This document shows, piece by piece, positions 7,314-17,828 of a stretch of 30,398 nt of DNA. The translations under genes were made by a program, and so were the position numbers. The DNA is from Thiofaba sp049322715. GTDB lineage: Bacteria > Pseudomonadota > Gammaproteobacteria > Halothiobacillales > Halothiobacillaceae. Below the pieces are notes generated by a model. The model did no database searches and was not told where the DNA came from. It saw only the letters and a program-made list of their open reading frames with translations. Position 1 is the first letter of the stretch, and each line of letters begins with the position of its first letter. The DNA lies in assembly GCA_049322715.1 (NCBI GenBank), contig JBMOQP010000005.1, positions 1 to 30,398 of the forward strand, given 5' to 3'.

Positions 7314-7700
7314 TCAGTGTTTGGGGCCGAGCAGCTCGATCGGATAGCCATCCGGATCCTCGACGAAGGCAATGATCGTACTGCCAGCGTTCATCGGCCC
7401 CGGCTCACGGATGATCTTGCCGCCGCGCGCGCGGATAGCCTCGGCCGCCTTGTACACGTCCTCCACCTCCAGCGCGATATGGCCGTAGGCATTGCCCATC
7501 GCGTAACTGTCCACGCCCCAGTTGTAGGTCAGCTCCAGCACCGCCCCCTCGGACTCGTCCTGGTAGCCGACGAAGGCCAGGGTGAACTTGCCGGCCGGAT
7601 AGTCCTGGCGGCGCAGCAGGCGCATGCCGAGCACCTCGGTGTAGAAGCGGATGGAGCGATCGAGATCGCCGACGCGAAGCATGGTGTGCAGGATGCGCAT
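7314..7700 (-). CDS. gloA: lactoylglutathione lyase (glyoxalase I)
   Basis: 128-residue cytosolic metalloenzyme that isomerises the hemithioacetal of methylglyoxal and glutathione to S-lactoylglutathione. The four metal ligands known from Escherichia coli GloA are at the same positions: His5, Glu56, His74 and Glu122. Characteristic segments LRVGDLDRSIRFYTEVLGM and DPDGYPIELL are present, and the short, insertion-free length is that of the Ni-type bacterial enzyme. The gene stands between the c-di-GMP gene upstream and the hrpB leader downstream, all on the minus strand. Confidence 0.96.
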   Translation of the reverse strand: MRILHTMLRVGDLDRSIRFYTEVLGMRLLRRQDYPAGKFTLAFVGYQDESEGAVLELTYNWGVDSYAMGNAYGHIALEVEDVYKAAEAIRARGGKIIREPGPMNAGSTIIAFVEDPDGYPIELLGPKH

Positions 7701-7791
7701 GGAAGCCTCCGGACAAGGTCATGGATATGAAGAAAGGGGGAGGATAACCATCCTGCCGACCCGAGGCCATGTCCGCGGGCAGCGGCTAGGC

Positions 7792-10512
7792 TCAGGTTGG
7801 CGCGAGCAGGTTGCCGCCCGCCCGCTGCGATGCATGGGACAGGGCATCCATGAGCGGCGCCGGACGATGCAGGACGTACCCCTGCAGGTAATCCACGCCC
7901 AGCTGCGTCAGCAGCTCCCGGCTCTCGCCGTCCTCCACCCACTCGGCGATGGTCTGCATGTCCAGCAGGCGACCGAGCTCCAGGATGGAACCGAGCATGA
8001 CCTCGGCCACGGCATCCTGGCGGAATTCGCGCACCAGCTTGCCGTCGATCTTCAGGTAATCGACCGGCAGACTGCGCAGCATGCCGAAGGAAAACAGGCC
8101 GCTGCCGAAGTCGTCGAGGGCGAAGCGGCAACCCAGCGCCTGCAGCCGCCGCATCAGGCTCGTCGCTTGCTCAAGGTTGTCCAGCGCAGTGGTCTCGGTG
8201 ATCTCGAAGCACACCCGGTCGGGGCGCACGCCGGTCGCCTCGAACCAGCGTACCAGGTCGTCCCCGAGACGCGGATCCTGCACCGACTGGGCGGACAGGT
8301 TGACCGCAAGCACCGCGACGTCCTGGCATGGCGCGAAGGCCCTCAAGGCCTGACGCACCACCCAGCGATCAAGCCGCGGCATCATGCGCTGCCGCTCGGC
8401 GGCCGGGATGAAACTGCCCGGCGCGGCAAGCCCCTGGCCGTCAGGAAGCCGCAGGAGTACCTCGCAATGCGGCTCGCCGGAGAGCGTCGTCGGCTGGATG
8501 AGCTGGCCGTACAGGATGAAGGCGTCCGTGTTCAGAGCCTCGCGCAGTCGGGTCACCCAGGCAAGGTCGGCGTGATGGCGTTCGATGCCGGCATCGCCCG
8601 GGCTGTGCAGCTGGACGCGATCCCCGCCCTGCTCCTTGGCCTGCATGCAGGCCGCGTCGGCCTCAATCAGGTGGTATTCGAGGCTGGCCTGGGGATCAAT
8701 GGTGACGACACCAATGCTGGCGCCCACCTGGAAATCACGCTCGCCGTAATGCAGACGGAAATCGGAGACCCGCTCCACAAGCCCCTGGAGCTCACGGACG
8801 GCGTCGTCCACCGAACTCGCGCGCAGCAGGATGATGAACTCGTCCCCGGCCAGCCGCGCGATCAGGCTGCCCTCGGGAGACCAGAGGTTCAGGACCTCGG
8901 CCATCTGGCGCAACAGCTCGTCCCCCGCCGCATGTCCTGCCTGATCGTTGACCGCCTTGAAGTCGTCGAGATCGAGCAGGGCCAGCATGGCTCCCGGCCC
9001 ATCCGTGCGCTCCTTCACCATCTCGACGAAGGCCCGCTCCAGGGCGCGCTGATTGTACAGGGCCGTCAGGGGGTCATGATTCGCCTGCCAGCGGAGCTCC
9101 TCGTTCAGGCTGGTGATCGCGGTGATGTCATGCAGGGCGAGCACCAGGCCATCCCCCTCGCCAAGAAGCCGGGCACGCAGGCTGAGGACATGGCGGATGT
9201 GGTTCTGGATCTCGACGCGCTGGGGCAGTTCGTCGACCCGGCCGGTGCGTGCGGCATCGACCAGGGCGCTTCCGAGAGGGGCACCGCTATCAGGGTCGAT
9301 CAGATAGAGGACCGCACTCGCGGGACGGCCCCGCACCTGCTCCAGGCCCTGCTGCCACAGGTTCTCCGCCACCGGGTTCATGTAGTCCAGCCGGCCCTGC
9401 GCATCGAGGCGCACCACGGCATCGCCGAGCCCGTCCAGGGTGCCATCCAGGCGCTCGGCCAGCTGCTGCAGGCGCCGGTTGCTGCGCACGCTGAGCACGA
9501 GCATGACGAACAGGATGCCGGCCAGCATCAGGCCGAGCAGCGGCCAGTGCTCCCTGACGACCTGCCGCAGGGTCGGCGTGGACGGGCGGGCAAAAGGCCC
9601 CTGCCCGAGCTCATGCATGAGGGCGCTCACCCCGCTGTACTCCAGCGGCGGCGCAAAGCCATCGATGTCGGCGGCGACCGCCACCGGCGCCTGCGGCTCG
9701 ATTTCGAGCAGGGCATGCAGGATCCTGCGCGCGAGGCCGGGCTCGACCCCGGGCGCGATGGCCATCGGCCACTCGGGGTAGAGCCGCGTGCTCACCGGTT
9801 TGCTGAACGCGACCGGGAAGAGCGCGGGCACGATCCGGTAGGCATCCGCCGGTATGCGCCCCTGCGCGACCAGTTCCTCGAGCAAGCCGCTGCGCACGAT
9901 GCCCGCGTCAGCCTGACCCGCGAGCACGCGCTCGACGACGTTCACGTGAGGCAGGCCGGTGTAGTCGACGGGACCGAAAAAGCCCTGCGGCTCATGCCCA
10001 AGCGCCTGAATCTCGCGCTGGACCATCAGTGTGGGGAAGGCATCCGGGGCGATGGCGGCGACGCGCTTGCCGCGCAGCGCCTCGAGCCCCTCCAGCGGCG
10101 GGGCGTCCGCACGCTGGAACACCACCGCCCCGAACATGGGCGGGGTATCGCCGGAGCCCCGCAGACGCAGGGTGGCGATGCGCGTCACGCCATGGCTCGC
10201 CTCGAGCCAGGCGTAATCGTAGGGATTGATCAGCAGGAGCTGCAACTCGCCACGCGCGAGCCCCGGCTCGGCATCATGGCGCATCAGCGGCCGGACACGC
10301 ACTCGAATGCCCGGCACCCTCTCGCTCAGGTAGTCTGCCAGCGGCTGCCAGCGCAGGCGTACGTCCCCGGGCTCCTGGTAGGACAACACGCCCAGGGTCA
10401 GCTCGCGCACCTCCCCGTTTCCCCAGGCCGTCGGCCCCAGAACAAAAAGGGCGATGGCGAGAATCACCCTCGCCATCGCCCCTTGCCGTGGAACCAACCT
10501 CCTGTCGATCAT
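7792..10512 (-). CDS. PhnD-like sensor, PAS, GGDEF and EAL c-di-GMP protein
   Basis: 906 residues from the ATG at 10512, which follows GGGAGGGGG. Order: signal peptide (about 1-31), periplasmic PhnD/SBP-like domain (about 35-290), membrane segment (323-341), PAS (about 345-465), GGDEF (about 475-635, AGDEF at 555-559, DLDDFKAVND intact), EAL (about 650-895). The EAL domain keeps Glu684 in an EVL version of the motif, Asn738, Glu770, Asp800-Asp801, Lys821 and Glu857, though IAEWVE replaces the usual IAEGVE. Both cyclase and phosphodiesterase activity remain possible; no RxxD inhibitory site is visible before AGDEF. A PhnD-like sensor is also found in TtrS-type kinases, so it may bind a small anion. 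It starts 32 bases after argG and may be co-transcribed. A frame extending further into argG is an artefact. Confidence 0.9.
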   Translation of the reverse strand: MIDRRLVPRQGAMARVILAIALFVLGPTAWGNGEVRELTLGVLSYQEPGDVRLRWQPLADYLSERVPGIRVRVRPLMRHDAEPGLARGELQLLLINPYDYAWLEASHGVTRIATLRLRGSGDTPPMFGAVVFQRADAPPLEGLEALRGKRVAAIAPDAFPTLMVQREIQALGHEPQGFFGPVDYTGLPHVNVVERVLAGQADAGIVRSGLLEELVAQGRIPADAYRIVPALFPVAFSKPVSTRLYPEWPMAIAPGVEPGLARRILHALLEIEPQAPVAVAADIDGFAPPLEYSGVSALMHELGQGPFARPSTPTLRQVVREHWPLLGLMLAGILFVMLVLSVRSNRRLQQLAERLDGTLDGLGDAVVRLDAQGRLDYMNPVAENLWQQGLEQVRGRPASAVLYLIDPDSGAPLGSALVDAARTGRVDELPQRVEIQNHIRHVLSLRARLLGEGDGLVLALHDITAITSLNEELRWQANHDPLTALYNQRALERAFVEMVKERTDGPGAMLALLDLDDFKAVNDQAGHAAGDELLRQMAEVLNLWSPEGSLIARLAGDEFIILLRASSVDDAVRELQGLVERVSDFRLHYGERDFQVGASIGVVTIDPQASLEYHLIEADAACMQAKEQGGDRVQLHSPGDAGIERHHADLAWVTRLREALNTDAFILYGQLIQPTTLSGEPHCEVLLRLPDGQGLAAPGSFIPAAERQRMMPRLDRWVVRQALRAFAPCQDVAVLAVNLSAQSVQDPRLGDDLVRWFEATGVRPDRVCFEITETTALDNLEQATSLMRRLQALGCRFALDDFGSGLFSFGMLRSLPVDYLKIDGKLVREFRQDAVAEVMLGSILELGRLLDMQTIAEWVEDGESRELLTQLGVDYLQGYVLHRPAPLMDALSHASQRAGGNLLAPT
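10449..10481. repeat. 13-bp inverted repeat in signal-peptide codons
   Basis: Arms GGGCGATGGCGAG (10449-10461) and CTCGCCATCGCCC (10469-10481) pair perfectly around a 7-base loop. The repeat lies in codons about 11-21 of the c-di-GMP gene and buries an alternative ATG at 10476. It could shape translation initiation, or be a coincidence of the codons used for Ala and Met. Confidence 0.55.
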
Positions 10513-10544
10513 GCCCCCTCCCTGTGGCGCGCCGGGCGAGCGCC

Positions 10545-11768
<1,224 letters not shown>

Positions 11769-12015
11769 GATGACTCCTTGGGAAACGCGAATTTTCCGGA
11801 TTATGACATAGCCACCCTCCGAATGGCTGCCTCCGGACCCGCAGCGCCCCCCGTCCCATGGCCGCGCCGCGCCTGGCGGCGGAGATCCGCCCCATGCCTC
11901 GTCGGGTAGGAAAAAGCGTGCCCTTCCAGCATAATCACGAAACTTTTTTGCCCGGAGGCCAGGCGCACCGCCCGGCCTTCCCGTCGACCGAACTTGTACT
12001 TGGAGTGCGCGCCGC
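11769..12015. promoter_or_regulatory. divergent argG/aceE control region
   Basis: These 247 bases must carry the promoters of both argG and the pyruvate dehydrogenase operon. CATAAT, a fair -10 hexamer, occurs near 11800 on the minus strand and near 11931 on the plus strand. I could not pair either with a convincing -35 box. No PdhR-like or ArgR-like operator was obvious by eye. Confidence 0.4.
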
Positions 12016-14682
12016 ATGACGACGACCTATCAGGATTACGATCCGCACGAGACACAGGAATGGCTGGACGCCCTCGAGGCGGTGATCGGCTTCGAAGGAA
12101 CCGACAAGGCCCAGCACCTGATCGCTGCGCTGATCGAGGCTGCCCGCAAGCACGGCATCGACACCCCCTACAGCGCCAACACCCCCTACATCAACACCAT
12201 CCCCAAGGAAGCGCAGCCCACCTACCCGGGCGACCTCGCGCTCGAACGCCGCCTGCGTGCCCTGATCCGCTGGAACGCGATGGCGATGGTGGTGAAGGCG
12301 AACAAGGCGCACGACGGCATCGGCGGCCACCTCGGCAGCTACGCCTCCGCCGCCACCATGTACGAGGTCGGCTACAACCACTTCTTCAAGGGCCCGGACC
12401 ATCCGGACGGCGCCGACATGATCTTCTTCCAGGGCCACGTCGCCCCGGGCATGTACGCCCGCGCCTTCCTCGAGGGCCGCCTGGACGAGGAGCACCTGGT
12501 GCATTTCCGCCAGGAGGTCGACGGCAAGGGCATCCCGTCCTACCCGCACCCGTGGACGATGCGCGACTTCTGGCAGTTCCCGACCGTCTCCATGGGCCTC
12601 GGCCCGCTGATGGCGATCTACCAGGCGCGCTTCATGAAGTACATGGACGCCCGCGGCCTGGCGCCGGAAGGCAAGCGCAAGGTCTGGGCCTACCTCGGCG
12701 ACGGCGAGATGGACGAGCCGGAATCCCTCGGCGCCATCGGCCTCGCCGCGCGCGAAGAGCTGGACAACCTGATCTTCGTGGTCAACTGTAACCTGCAGCG
12801 CCTGGACGGCCCCGTGCGCGGCAACGGCAAGATCATCCAGGAGCTCGAATCCCACTTCCGCGGCGCGGGCTGGAACGTACTCAAGGTCATTTGGGGCTCC
12901 GGCTGGGACGAGCTGCTCGCCCATGACCACTCCGGCAAGCTGGTCCAGCGCATGATGGAAGTCGTGGACGGCGAGTACCAGTCCTACAAGGGCAAGAACG
13001 GCGCCTACGTGCGCGAGCACTTCTTCGGCAAGTACCCGGAAACCCTCAAGCTCGTCGAGCACATGACCGACGACGAAGTCTTCGCCCTCACCCGCGGCGG
13101 CCACAGCCCGCGCAAGCTCTACGCCGCCTACAAGGCCGCCACCGAGAGCCAGGGCAAGCCGACCGTGATCCTCGCCAAGACCATCAAGGGCTACGGCATG
13201 GGCCCCTACGGCGAGGCCTCCATGGCCATCCATCAGCAGAAGAAGCTGGACCTGGACGGCCTGAAGTACTTCCGCGACCGCTTCAGCGTGCCCATCTCCG
13301 ACGAGCAGCTGGAGAAGGACATCCCCTTCTACCGCCCGGCCGAGGACAGCGAGGTCATGCAGTACATGCAGGCCCGCCGCACCGCGCTCGGCGGCTACCT
13401 GCCGACCCGCCGTGACGCCGCCCAGGCCGTGCCGGTGCCGGCGCTGTCCGCCTTCGACACCCTGCTGCAGTCCACCGGCGACCGCGAGATGTCGACCACC
13501 ATGGCCTTCGGCCGTCTGCTCGCCGCCCTGCTGCGCGACAAGGCGCTCGGCAAGCGCGTGGTGCCGATCATCCCGGACGAGGCGCGCACCTTCGGCCTCG
13601 AGGGCCTGTTCCGCCAGGTCGGTATCTACGACCCGGCCGGCCAGCTCTACGAACCGATCGATGCCAACCAGGTGATGTGGTACAAGCAGGCCGCCAACGG
13701 CCAGGTACTCGAGGAGGGCATCAACGAGGCCGGCGCCATGTCCAGCTGGATCGCCGCCGGCACGGCCTACGCCAACCATGGCGTATCCATGGTGCCGTTC
13801 TACATCTACTACTCGATGTTCGGCTACCAGCGCATCGGCGATCTGGCCTGGGCCGCCGGAGACATCCAGGCGCGCGGCTTCCTCATGGGCGCCACCGCCG
13901 GCCGCACCACCCTCGCGGGCGAGGGCCTGCAGCACCAGGACGGCCACAACCTGCTCGCCTTCGGCCAGATCCCGAACTGCCTGAGCTACGACCCGACCTT
14001 CGCCTACGAGCTCGCCGTCATCGTGCACGATGGCCTCAAGCGCATGGTCGAGAACCGCGAGAGCGTGTTCTATTACATCACCGTGATGAACGAGAACTAC
14101 GCCCATCCGGAGATGCCGAAGGGCGTCGAGGACGGCATCATCAAGGGCCTCTACCCGCTGCAGGCGAGCAAGGCCAAGCACAAGCTCAGCGCCCAGCTGA
14201 TGGGCTCCGGCACCATCCTGCGCGAGGTCATCGCCGCCGCCGAAATGCTCGAGGCCGACTGGGGCGTGGCCGCCGACGTCTGGTCCGCCACCAGCTTCAA
14301 CCTGCTCTACCGTGACGGCATGGATTGCGAGCGCTGGAACACCCGCCATCCGGAAGCCGAGGCGCGCGTGCCGTACGTCACCCAGTGCCTGGCCAAGACC
14401 TCCGGCCCGATCATCGCCGCGACCGACTACGTGCGCGCCGTGCCCGAGCAGGTGCGCGCCTTCCTGCCCGGCAAGCGCTACGTCACCCTGGGCACCGACG
14501 GCTTCGGCCGTTCCGACACCCGCGAGGCCCTGCGCCGCTTCTTCGAGGTGGACCGCTGGAACGTCGTGGTCGCCACCCTCAAGGCCCTGGCCGACGAGGG
14601 CACCATCCCGGCGGCCAAGGTCAGCGAGGCGATCGCCAAGTACGGCATCGACGCCGACAAGCCCAACCCGATGACCGTGTAA
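12016..14682 (+). CDS. aceE: pyruvate dehydrogenase E1, homodimeric type
   Basis: 888-residue thiamine-diphosphate enzyme that decarboxylates pyruvate and acetylates the E2 lipoyl group; the E. coli protein has 887 residues. The thiamine-diphosphate motif begins at GDGEMDEPES (about residue 230) and closes with NCN about 29 residues later. Near-complete family blocks such as ANKAHDGIGGHLGSYASAAT and GRTTLAGEGLQHQDGH are present. It is the first gene of aceE-aceF-lpdA, with 12 bases to aceF. GGAG lies 10 bases before the ATG. Long antisense frames across it are a by-product of GC-rich codon bias. Confidence 0.98.
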   Translation: MTTTYQDYDPHETQEWLDALEAVIGFEGTDKAQHLIAALIEAARKHGIDTPYSANTPYINTIPKEAQPTYPGDLALERRLRALIRWNAMAMVVKANKAHDGIGGHLGSYASAATMYEVGYNHFFKGPDHPDGADMIFFQGHVAPGMYARAFLEGRLDEEHLVHFRQEVDGKGIPSYPHPWTMRDFWQFPTVSMGLGPLMAIYQARFMKYMDARGLAPEGKRKVWAYLGDGEMDEPESLGAIGLAAREELDNLIFVVNCNLQRLDGPVRGNGKIIQELESHFRGAGWNVLKVIWGSGWDELLAHDHSGKLVQRMMEVVDGEYQSYKGKNGAYVREHFFGKYPETLKLVEHMTDDEVFALTRGGHSPRKLYAAYKAATESQGKPTVILAKTIKGYGMGPYGEASMAIHQQKKLDLDGLKYFRDRFSVPISDEQLEKDIPFYRPAEDSEVMQYMQARRTALGGYLPTRRDAAQAVPVPALSAFDTLLQSTGDREMSTTMAFGRLLAALLRDKALGKRVVPIIPDEARTFGLEGLFRQVGIYDPAGQLYEPIDANQVMWYKQAANGQVLEEGINEAGAMSSWIAAGTAYANHGVSMVPFYIYYSMFGYQRIGDLAWAAGDIQARGFLMGATAGRTTLAGEGLQHQDGHNLLAFGQIPNCLSYDPTFAYELAVIVHDGLKRMVENRESVFYYITVMNENYAHPEMPKGVEDGIIKGLYPLQASKAKHKLSAQLMGSGTILREVIAAAEMLEADWGVAADVWSATSFNLLYRDGMDCERWNTRHPEAEARVPYVTQCLAKTSGPIIAATDYVRAVPEQVRAFLPGKRYVTLGTDGFGRSDTREALRRFFEVDRWNVVVATLKALADEGTIPAAKVSEAIAKYGIDADKPNPMTV

Positions 14683-14694
14683 GGAGAGCCGCGC

Positions 14695-16026
14695 ATGGGT
14701 ATGCACAAGTTCCTGCTGCCGGACATCGGCAACTACGAGAACATCCCGGTCATCGAGATCCTGGTGAACGAGGGCGACACGGTCGAGAAGGACCAGTCCG
14801 TCCTCACCCTGGAGTCCGACAAGGCCACCATGGAGATCCCGGCGCCGGTCGGCGGCGTGATCCGAAACCTCCGGGTCAAGCTGGAGGAGAAGGTCAGCGC
14901 GGGCAGCTACATCTGCGACATCGAGACCTCGATGGACGCGCCCGCCCCGGCTCCGTCCGCCAAGGCCGAAGCCCCCGTGGCTCCGACCCCGGCCCCCGCC
15001 GCCGAGGCGCCCAAGCCTGCACCCGCGCCTGTGACAGTCGCCCCGGCCACGACGATGGCCGCACCAAAGGCCCCGGCCGCCGAGAAGCCAGTCAACGCCC
15101 AGCCGGCCGGCGCCAGGTTCCACGCCTCACCGTCGGTGCGCGCCTACGCCCGCCACCTCGGCGTCGAGCTTGCGCACGTCACGGGCACCGGCCCCAAGGG
15201 CCGCATCCAGAAGCAGGACGTCGAGACCTACATCAAGGCCGTGATGCAGGGCGAGAAGGCCGCGCCGAAGGCCCCGGTCACCGCAGGCGCCGGCATTCCG
15301 CAGGTCCCGACCATCGACTTCAGCCAGTTCGGCCCGGTCGAGGAGAAGGAGCTGTCCCGGATCAAGAAGATCTCCGGCAAGCACCTCACCGCCTGCTGGC
15401 TCAACATCCCCCACGTCACCCAATTCGACGAGACCGACATCACCGAGCTTGAGGCCTTCCGCGCAAGCCTCAAGGCACGCGCCGACAAGGCGGGCGTGAA
15501 GCTCACCCCGCTGCCGTTCGTGATGATGGCCGTGGTGCAGGTGCTGAAGGAGTTCCCGCAGTTCAACGCCTCGCTCAATCCGGGCGGAGAGAAGCTGATC
15601 CTCAAGCGCTACTACAACATCGGCGTGGCGGTCGACACCCCGAACGGCCTGGTCGTGCCGGTGGTGAAGGACGTCGACAAGAAGGGCCTGTTCGAGCTCG
15701 CCCGCGAGCTCGGCGAGCTCGGCCAGAAGGCGCGCGACGGCAAGCTCTCGCCCTCCGACATGCAGGGCGGCACCTTCAGCATCTCCAGCCTCGGCGGCAT
15801 CGGCGGGACCCAGTTCACGCCGATCGTCAATGCACCGGAAGTGGCCATCCTCGGCCTGTCCAAGGCCAAGATGGCGCCGGTGTGGAACGGCAGCGGCTTC
15901 GAGCCGCGCCTGATGATGCCGTTCAGCGTGTCCTACGATCACCGCGTGATCGACGGGGCCGAGGGTGTGCGCTTCACCACCCGCCTCGCCCTGCTGCTGC
16001 GCGACCTGCGCGAAATGCTGATCTGA
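14695..16026 (+). CDS. aceF: pyruvate dehydrogenase E2, dihydrolipoyl acetyltransferase
   Basis: 443 residues in the usual order: one lipoyl domain (about 4-77, lipoyl-lysine K43 in SDKATMEIP), an Ala/Pro-rich swinging linker (about 82-135), the peripheral subunit-binding domain (ASPSVRAYARHLGVELAHV, about 142-178) and the catalytic acetyltransferase core with the active-site HxxxDG at 416-421. It carries acetyl groups from E1 to CoA. E. coli AceF has three lipoyl domains; this has one, matching the extra lipoyl domain on E3 here. The ATG at 14695 follows AAGGAGA; a second ATG lies two codons later. Confidence 0.97.
   Translation: MGMHKFLLPDIGNYENIPVIEILVNEGDTVEKDQSVLTLESDKATMEIPAPVGGVIRNLRVKLEEKVSAGSYICDIETSMDAPAPAPSAKAEAPVAPTPAPAAEAPKPAPAPVTVAPATTMAAPKAPAAEKPVNAQPAGARFHASPSVRAYARHLGVELAHVTGTGPKGRIQKQDVETYIKAVMQGEKAAPKAPVTAGAGIPQVPTIDFSQFGPVEEKELSRIKKISGKHLTACWLNIPHVTQFDETDITELEAFRASLKARADKAGVKLTPLPFVMMAVVQVLKEFPQFNASLNPGGEKLILKRYYNIGVAVDTPNGLVVPVVKDVDKKGLFELARELGELGQKARDGKLSPSDMQGGTFSISSLGGIGGTQFTPIVNAPEVAILGLSKAKMAPVWNGSGFEPRLMMPFSVSYDHRVIDGAEGVRFTTRLALLLRDLREMLI
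14711..14756 (+). repeat. 46-nt direct repeat, copy in aceF lipoyl domain
   Basis: These 46 bases, encoding the start of the lipoyl domain (LLPDIGNYENIPVIE), are identical to 16056-16101 in lpdA. Sequence on either side is similar but diverges at third positions. Reading frame is conserved in both copies. Confidence 0.9.
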
Positions 16027-16036
16027 GGAGCGGGAC

Positions 16037-17824
16037 ATGGCGAAGATCGAAACCGTCCTGCTGCCGGACATCGGCAACTACGAGAACATCCCGGTCATCG
16101 AACTGCTCGCCCAGCCGGGCGAGATGGTCGAGAAGGACCAGTCGCTGCTGACCCTGGAATCCGACAAGGCGACCATGGAGATTCCCGCGCCGTTTGCCGG
16201 CAAGCTGGTGGAGTACCTGGTCAAGCTGGAGGACAAGGTCAGCAAGGGCACCCCGATCGCGAAGTTCGAGGTCAGCGCCGAGGCGGCGCAGCCGGCCACA
16301 CCGGCCGCCAAGCCTGAGGCCCCGGTCGCTGCCCAGGCTCCGACGGCCGCACCGGCGGCTGCACCGACTGCTCCCGCCTCCCCGGCCGCACCGGCGGAAC
16401 TTCCCCCGGCCGACATCAGTTGTGACGTGCTCGTGCTGGGCGCCGGCCCCGGCGGCTACACCGCCGCCTTCCGCGCCGCCGACCTCGGCAAGAGCGTGGT
16501 GCTGGTGGAGAAGGAGCCCGTGCTCGGCGGCGTGTGCCTGAACGTCGGCTGCATCCCGTCCAAAGCCCTGCTGCACGTCGCCCAGGTCATGAACGAGACG
16601 CGCGAGATGGCGGACCACGGCGTGACCTTCGCCGAGCCAACCGTCGACCTCGACAAGCTGCGCGGCTTCAAGGAAAGCGTGATCAAGAAGCTCACCACCG
16701 GTCTCGCCGGCCTCGCCAGGCAGCGCAAGGTGCAGGTGGTGAGCGGCCTTGGCCGCTTCACCTCTCCGCACACCGTGGCGGTTGAGACCGGCGACGGCAT
16801 GAAGACCGTGGCCTTCCAGCACGCGGTCATCGCCGCCGGATCCCGTCCCGTGCAGCTGCCGTTCATCCCGCACGATGACCCGCGCGTGATGGATTCCACC
16901 GGCGCGCTCGAGCTCGCCGAGATCCCGAAGCGCCTGCTGGTCATCGGCGGCGGCATCATCGGCCTCGAGATGGCGCAGGTGTACGACGCGCTGGGCGCGA
17001 AGATCACCGTGGTCGAGCTGTCCGACAACATCATCCCGGGCGCCGACAAGGACATCACGCTGCCGCTGCTCAAGCGAATCAAGAAGCGCTACGAGGCCAT
17101 CTATCTCGGCGCCAAGGTGACTGCCGTCAAGGCCACGCCTGAAGGACTGGTCGTGTCCTTCGAGGGCAAGGGCGCGCCGGAGACCGACACCTTCGACCGC
17201 ATCCTGGTCGCCGTCGGCCGCGTGCCGAACGGCAAGCTGATCGACGCGGAGAAGGCGGGCGTGCACGTGGACGAGCGCGGCTTCATCCCCGCCGACGCCC
17301 GCCTGCGCACCAACGTGCCGCACATCCACGCCATCGGCGACGTGATCGGCCAGCCGATGCTGGCGCACAAGGCCGTGCACGAGGGCAAGGTAGCCGCCGA
17401 GGTGATCTGCGGCATGGCCTCCGCCTTCGCCCCGATGGGCATCCCGGGCGTGGCCTACACCGACCCCGAGGTGGCCTGGGTGGGCAAGACCGAGGACGAG
17501 CTCAAGCGCGAGGGCATCGCCTACGAGAAGGGCGCCTTCCCGTGGGCCGCCTCCGGCCGCTCGCTCTCGCTCGGTCGCGACGAGGGCCTGACCAAGGCAC
17601 TGTTCGACGCCGAGACCCACCGCCTGCTGGGCGCGGGCATCACCGGCCCGAATGCCGGCGAGCTGATCGCCGAGGCGGCCCTGGCGCTGGAGATGGGCGC
17701 GGATATGGCCGACATAGGCTTGACCATCCACCCGCACCCCACCCTGTCCGAGACCCTCGGCTTCGCCGCCGAGATGGCCGAAGGCACCATCACCGACCTG
17801 CTGCCGCCGAAGAAGCGGCACTGA
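16037..17824 (+). CDS. lpdA: dihydrolipoamide dehydrogenase E3 with N-terminal lipoyl domain
   Basis: 595-residue flavoprotein that reoxidises dihydrolipoamide with NAD+. The first 80 residues form a lipoyl domain (lipoyl-lysine K44) joined by an Ala/Pro linker (about 82-122) to the E3 core. In the core, the FAD site is GAGPGG at 135-140, the redox disulfide is in CLNVGCIPSK (C167, C172), an NAD Rossmann motif GGGIIG follows, and the catalytic base is His567 in HPHPTLSE with Glu572. Lipoyl-bearing E3 subunits are known from betaproteobacteria and some gammaproteobacteria. It starts 10 bases after aceF and closes the operon; a perfect 42-bp palindrome begins 4 bases after the stop. Confidence 0.97.
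   Translation: MAKIETVLLPDIGNYENIPVIELLAQPGEMVEKDQSLLTLESDKATMEIPAPFAGKLVEYLVKLEDKVSKGTPIAKFEVSAEAAQPATPAAKPEAPVAAQAPTAAPAAAPTAPASPAAPAELPPADISCDVLVLGAGPGGYTAAFRAADLGKSVVLVEKEPVLGGVCLNVGCIPSKALLHVAQVMNETREMADHGVTFAEPTVDLDKLRGFKESVIKKLTTGLAGLARQRKVQVVSGLGRFTSPHTVAVETGDGMKTVAFQHAVIAAGSRPVQLPFIPHDDPRVMDSTGALELAEIPKRLLVIGGGIIGLEMAQVYDALGAKITVVELSDNIIPGADKDITLPLLKRIKKRYEAIYLGAKVTAVKATPEGLVVSFEGKGAPETDTFDRILVAVGRVPNGKLIDAEKAGVHVDERGFIPADARLRTNVPHIHAIGDVIGQPMLAHKAVHEGKVAAEVICGMASAFAPMGIPGVAYTDPEVAWVGKTEDELKREGIAYEKGAFPWAASGRSLSLGRDEGLTKALFDAETHRLLGAGITGPNAGELIAEAALALEMGADMADIGLTIHPHPTLSETLGFAAEMAEGTITDLLPPKKRH
16056..16101 (+). repeat. 46-nt direct repeat, copy in lpdA lipoyl domain
   Basis: Identical over 46 bases to 14711-14756 in aceF, 1345 bases upstream. 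Recombination between the copies would delete most of aceF and fuse its first codons to lpdA in frame. Confidence 0.9.
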
Positions 17825-17828
17825 GGCC

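Noticed and set aside
11935..15123. Minus-strand open frame of 1062 codons antisense to aceE and aceF
   Set aside because: It is the codon-bias shadow of GC-rich genes: low-complexity His, Asp, Gly, Val and Leu-rich protein with no recognisable domain, opposite two certain genes.
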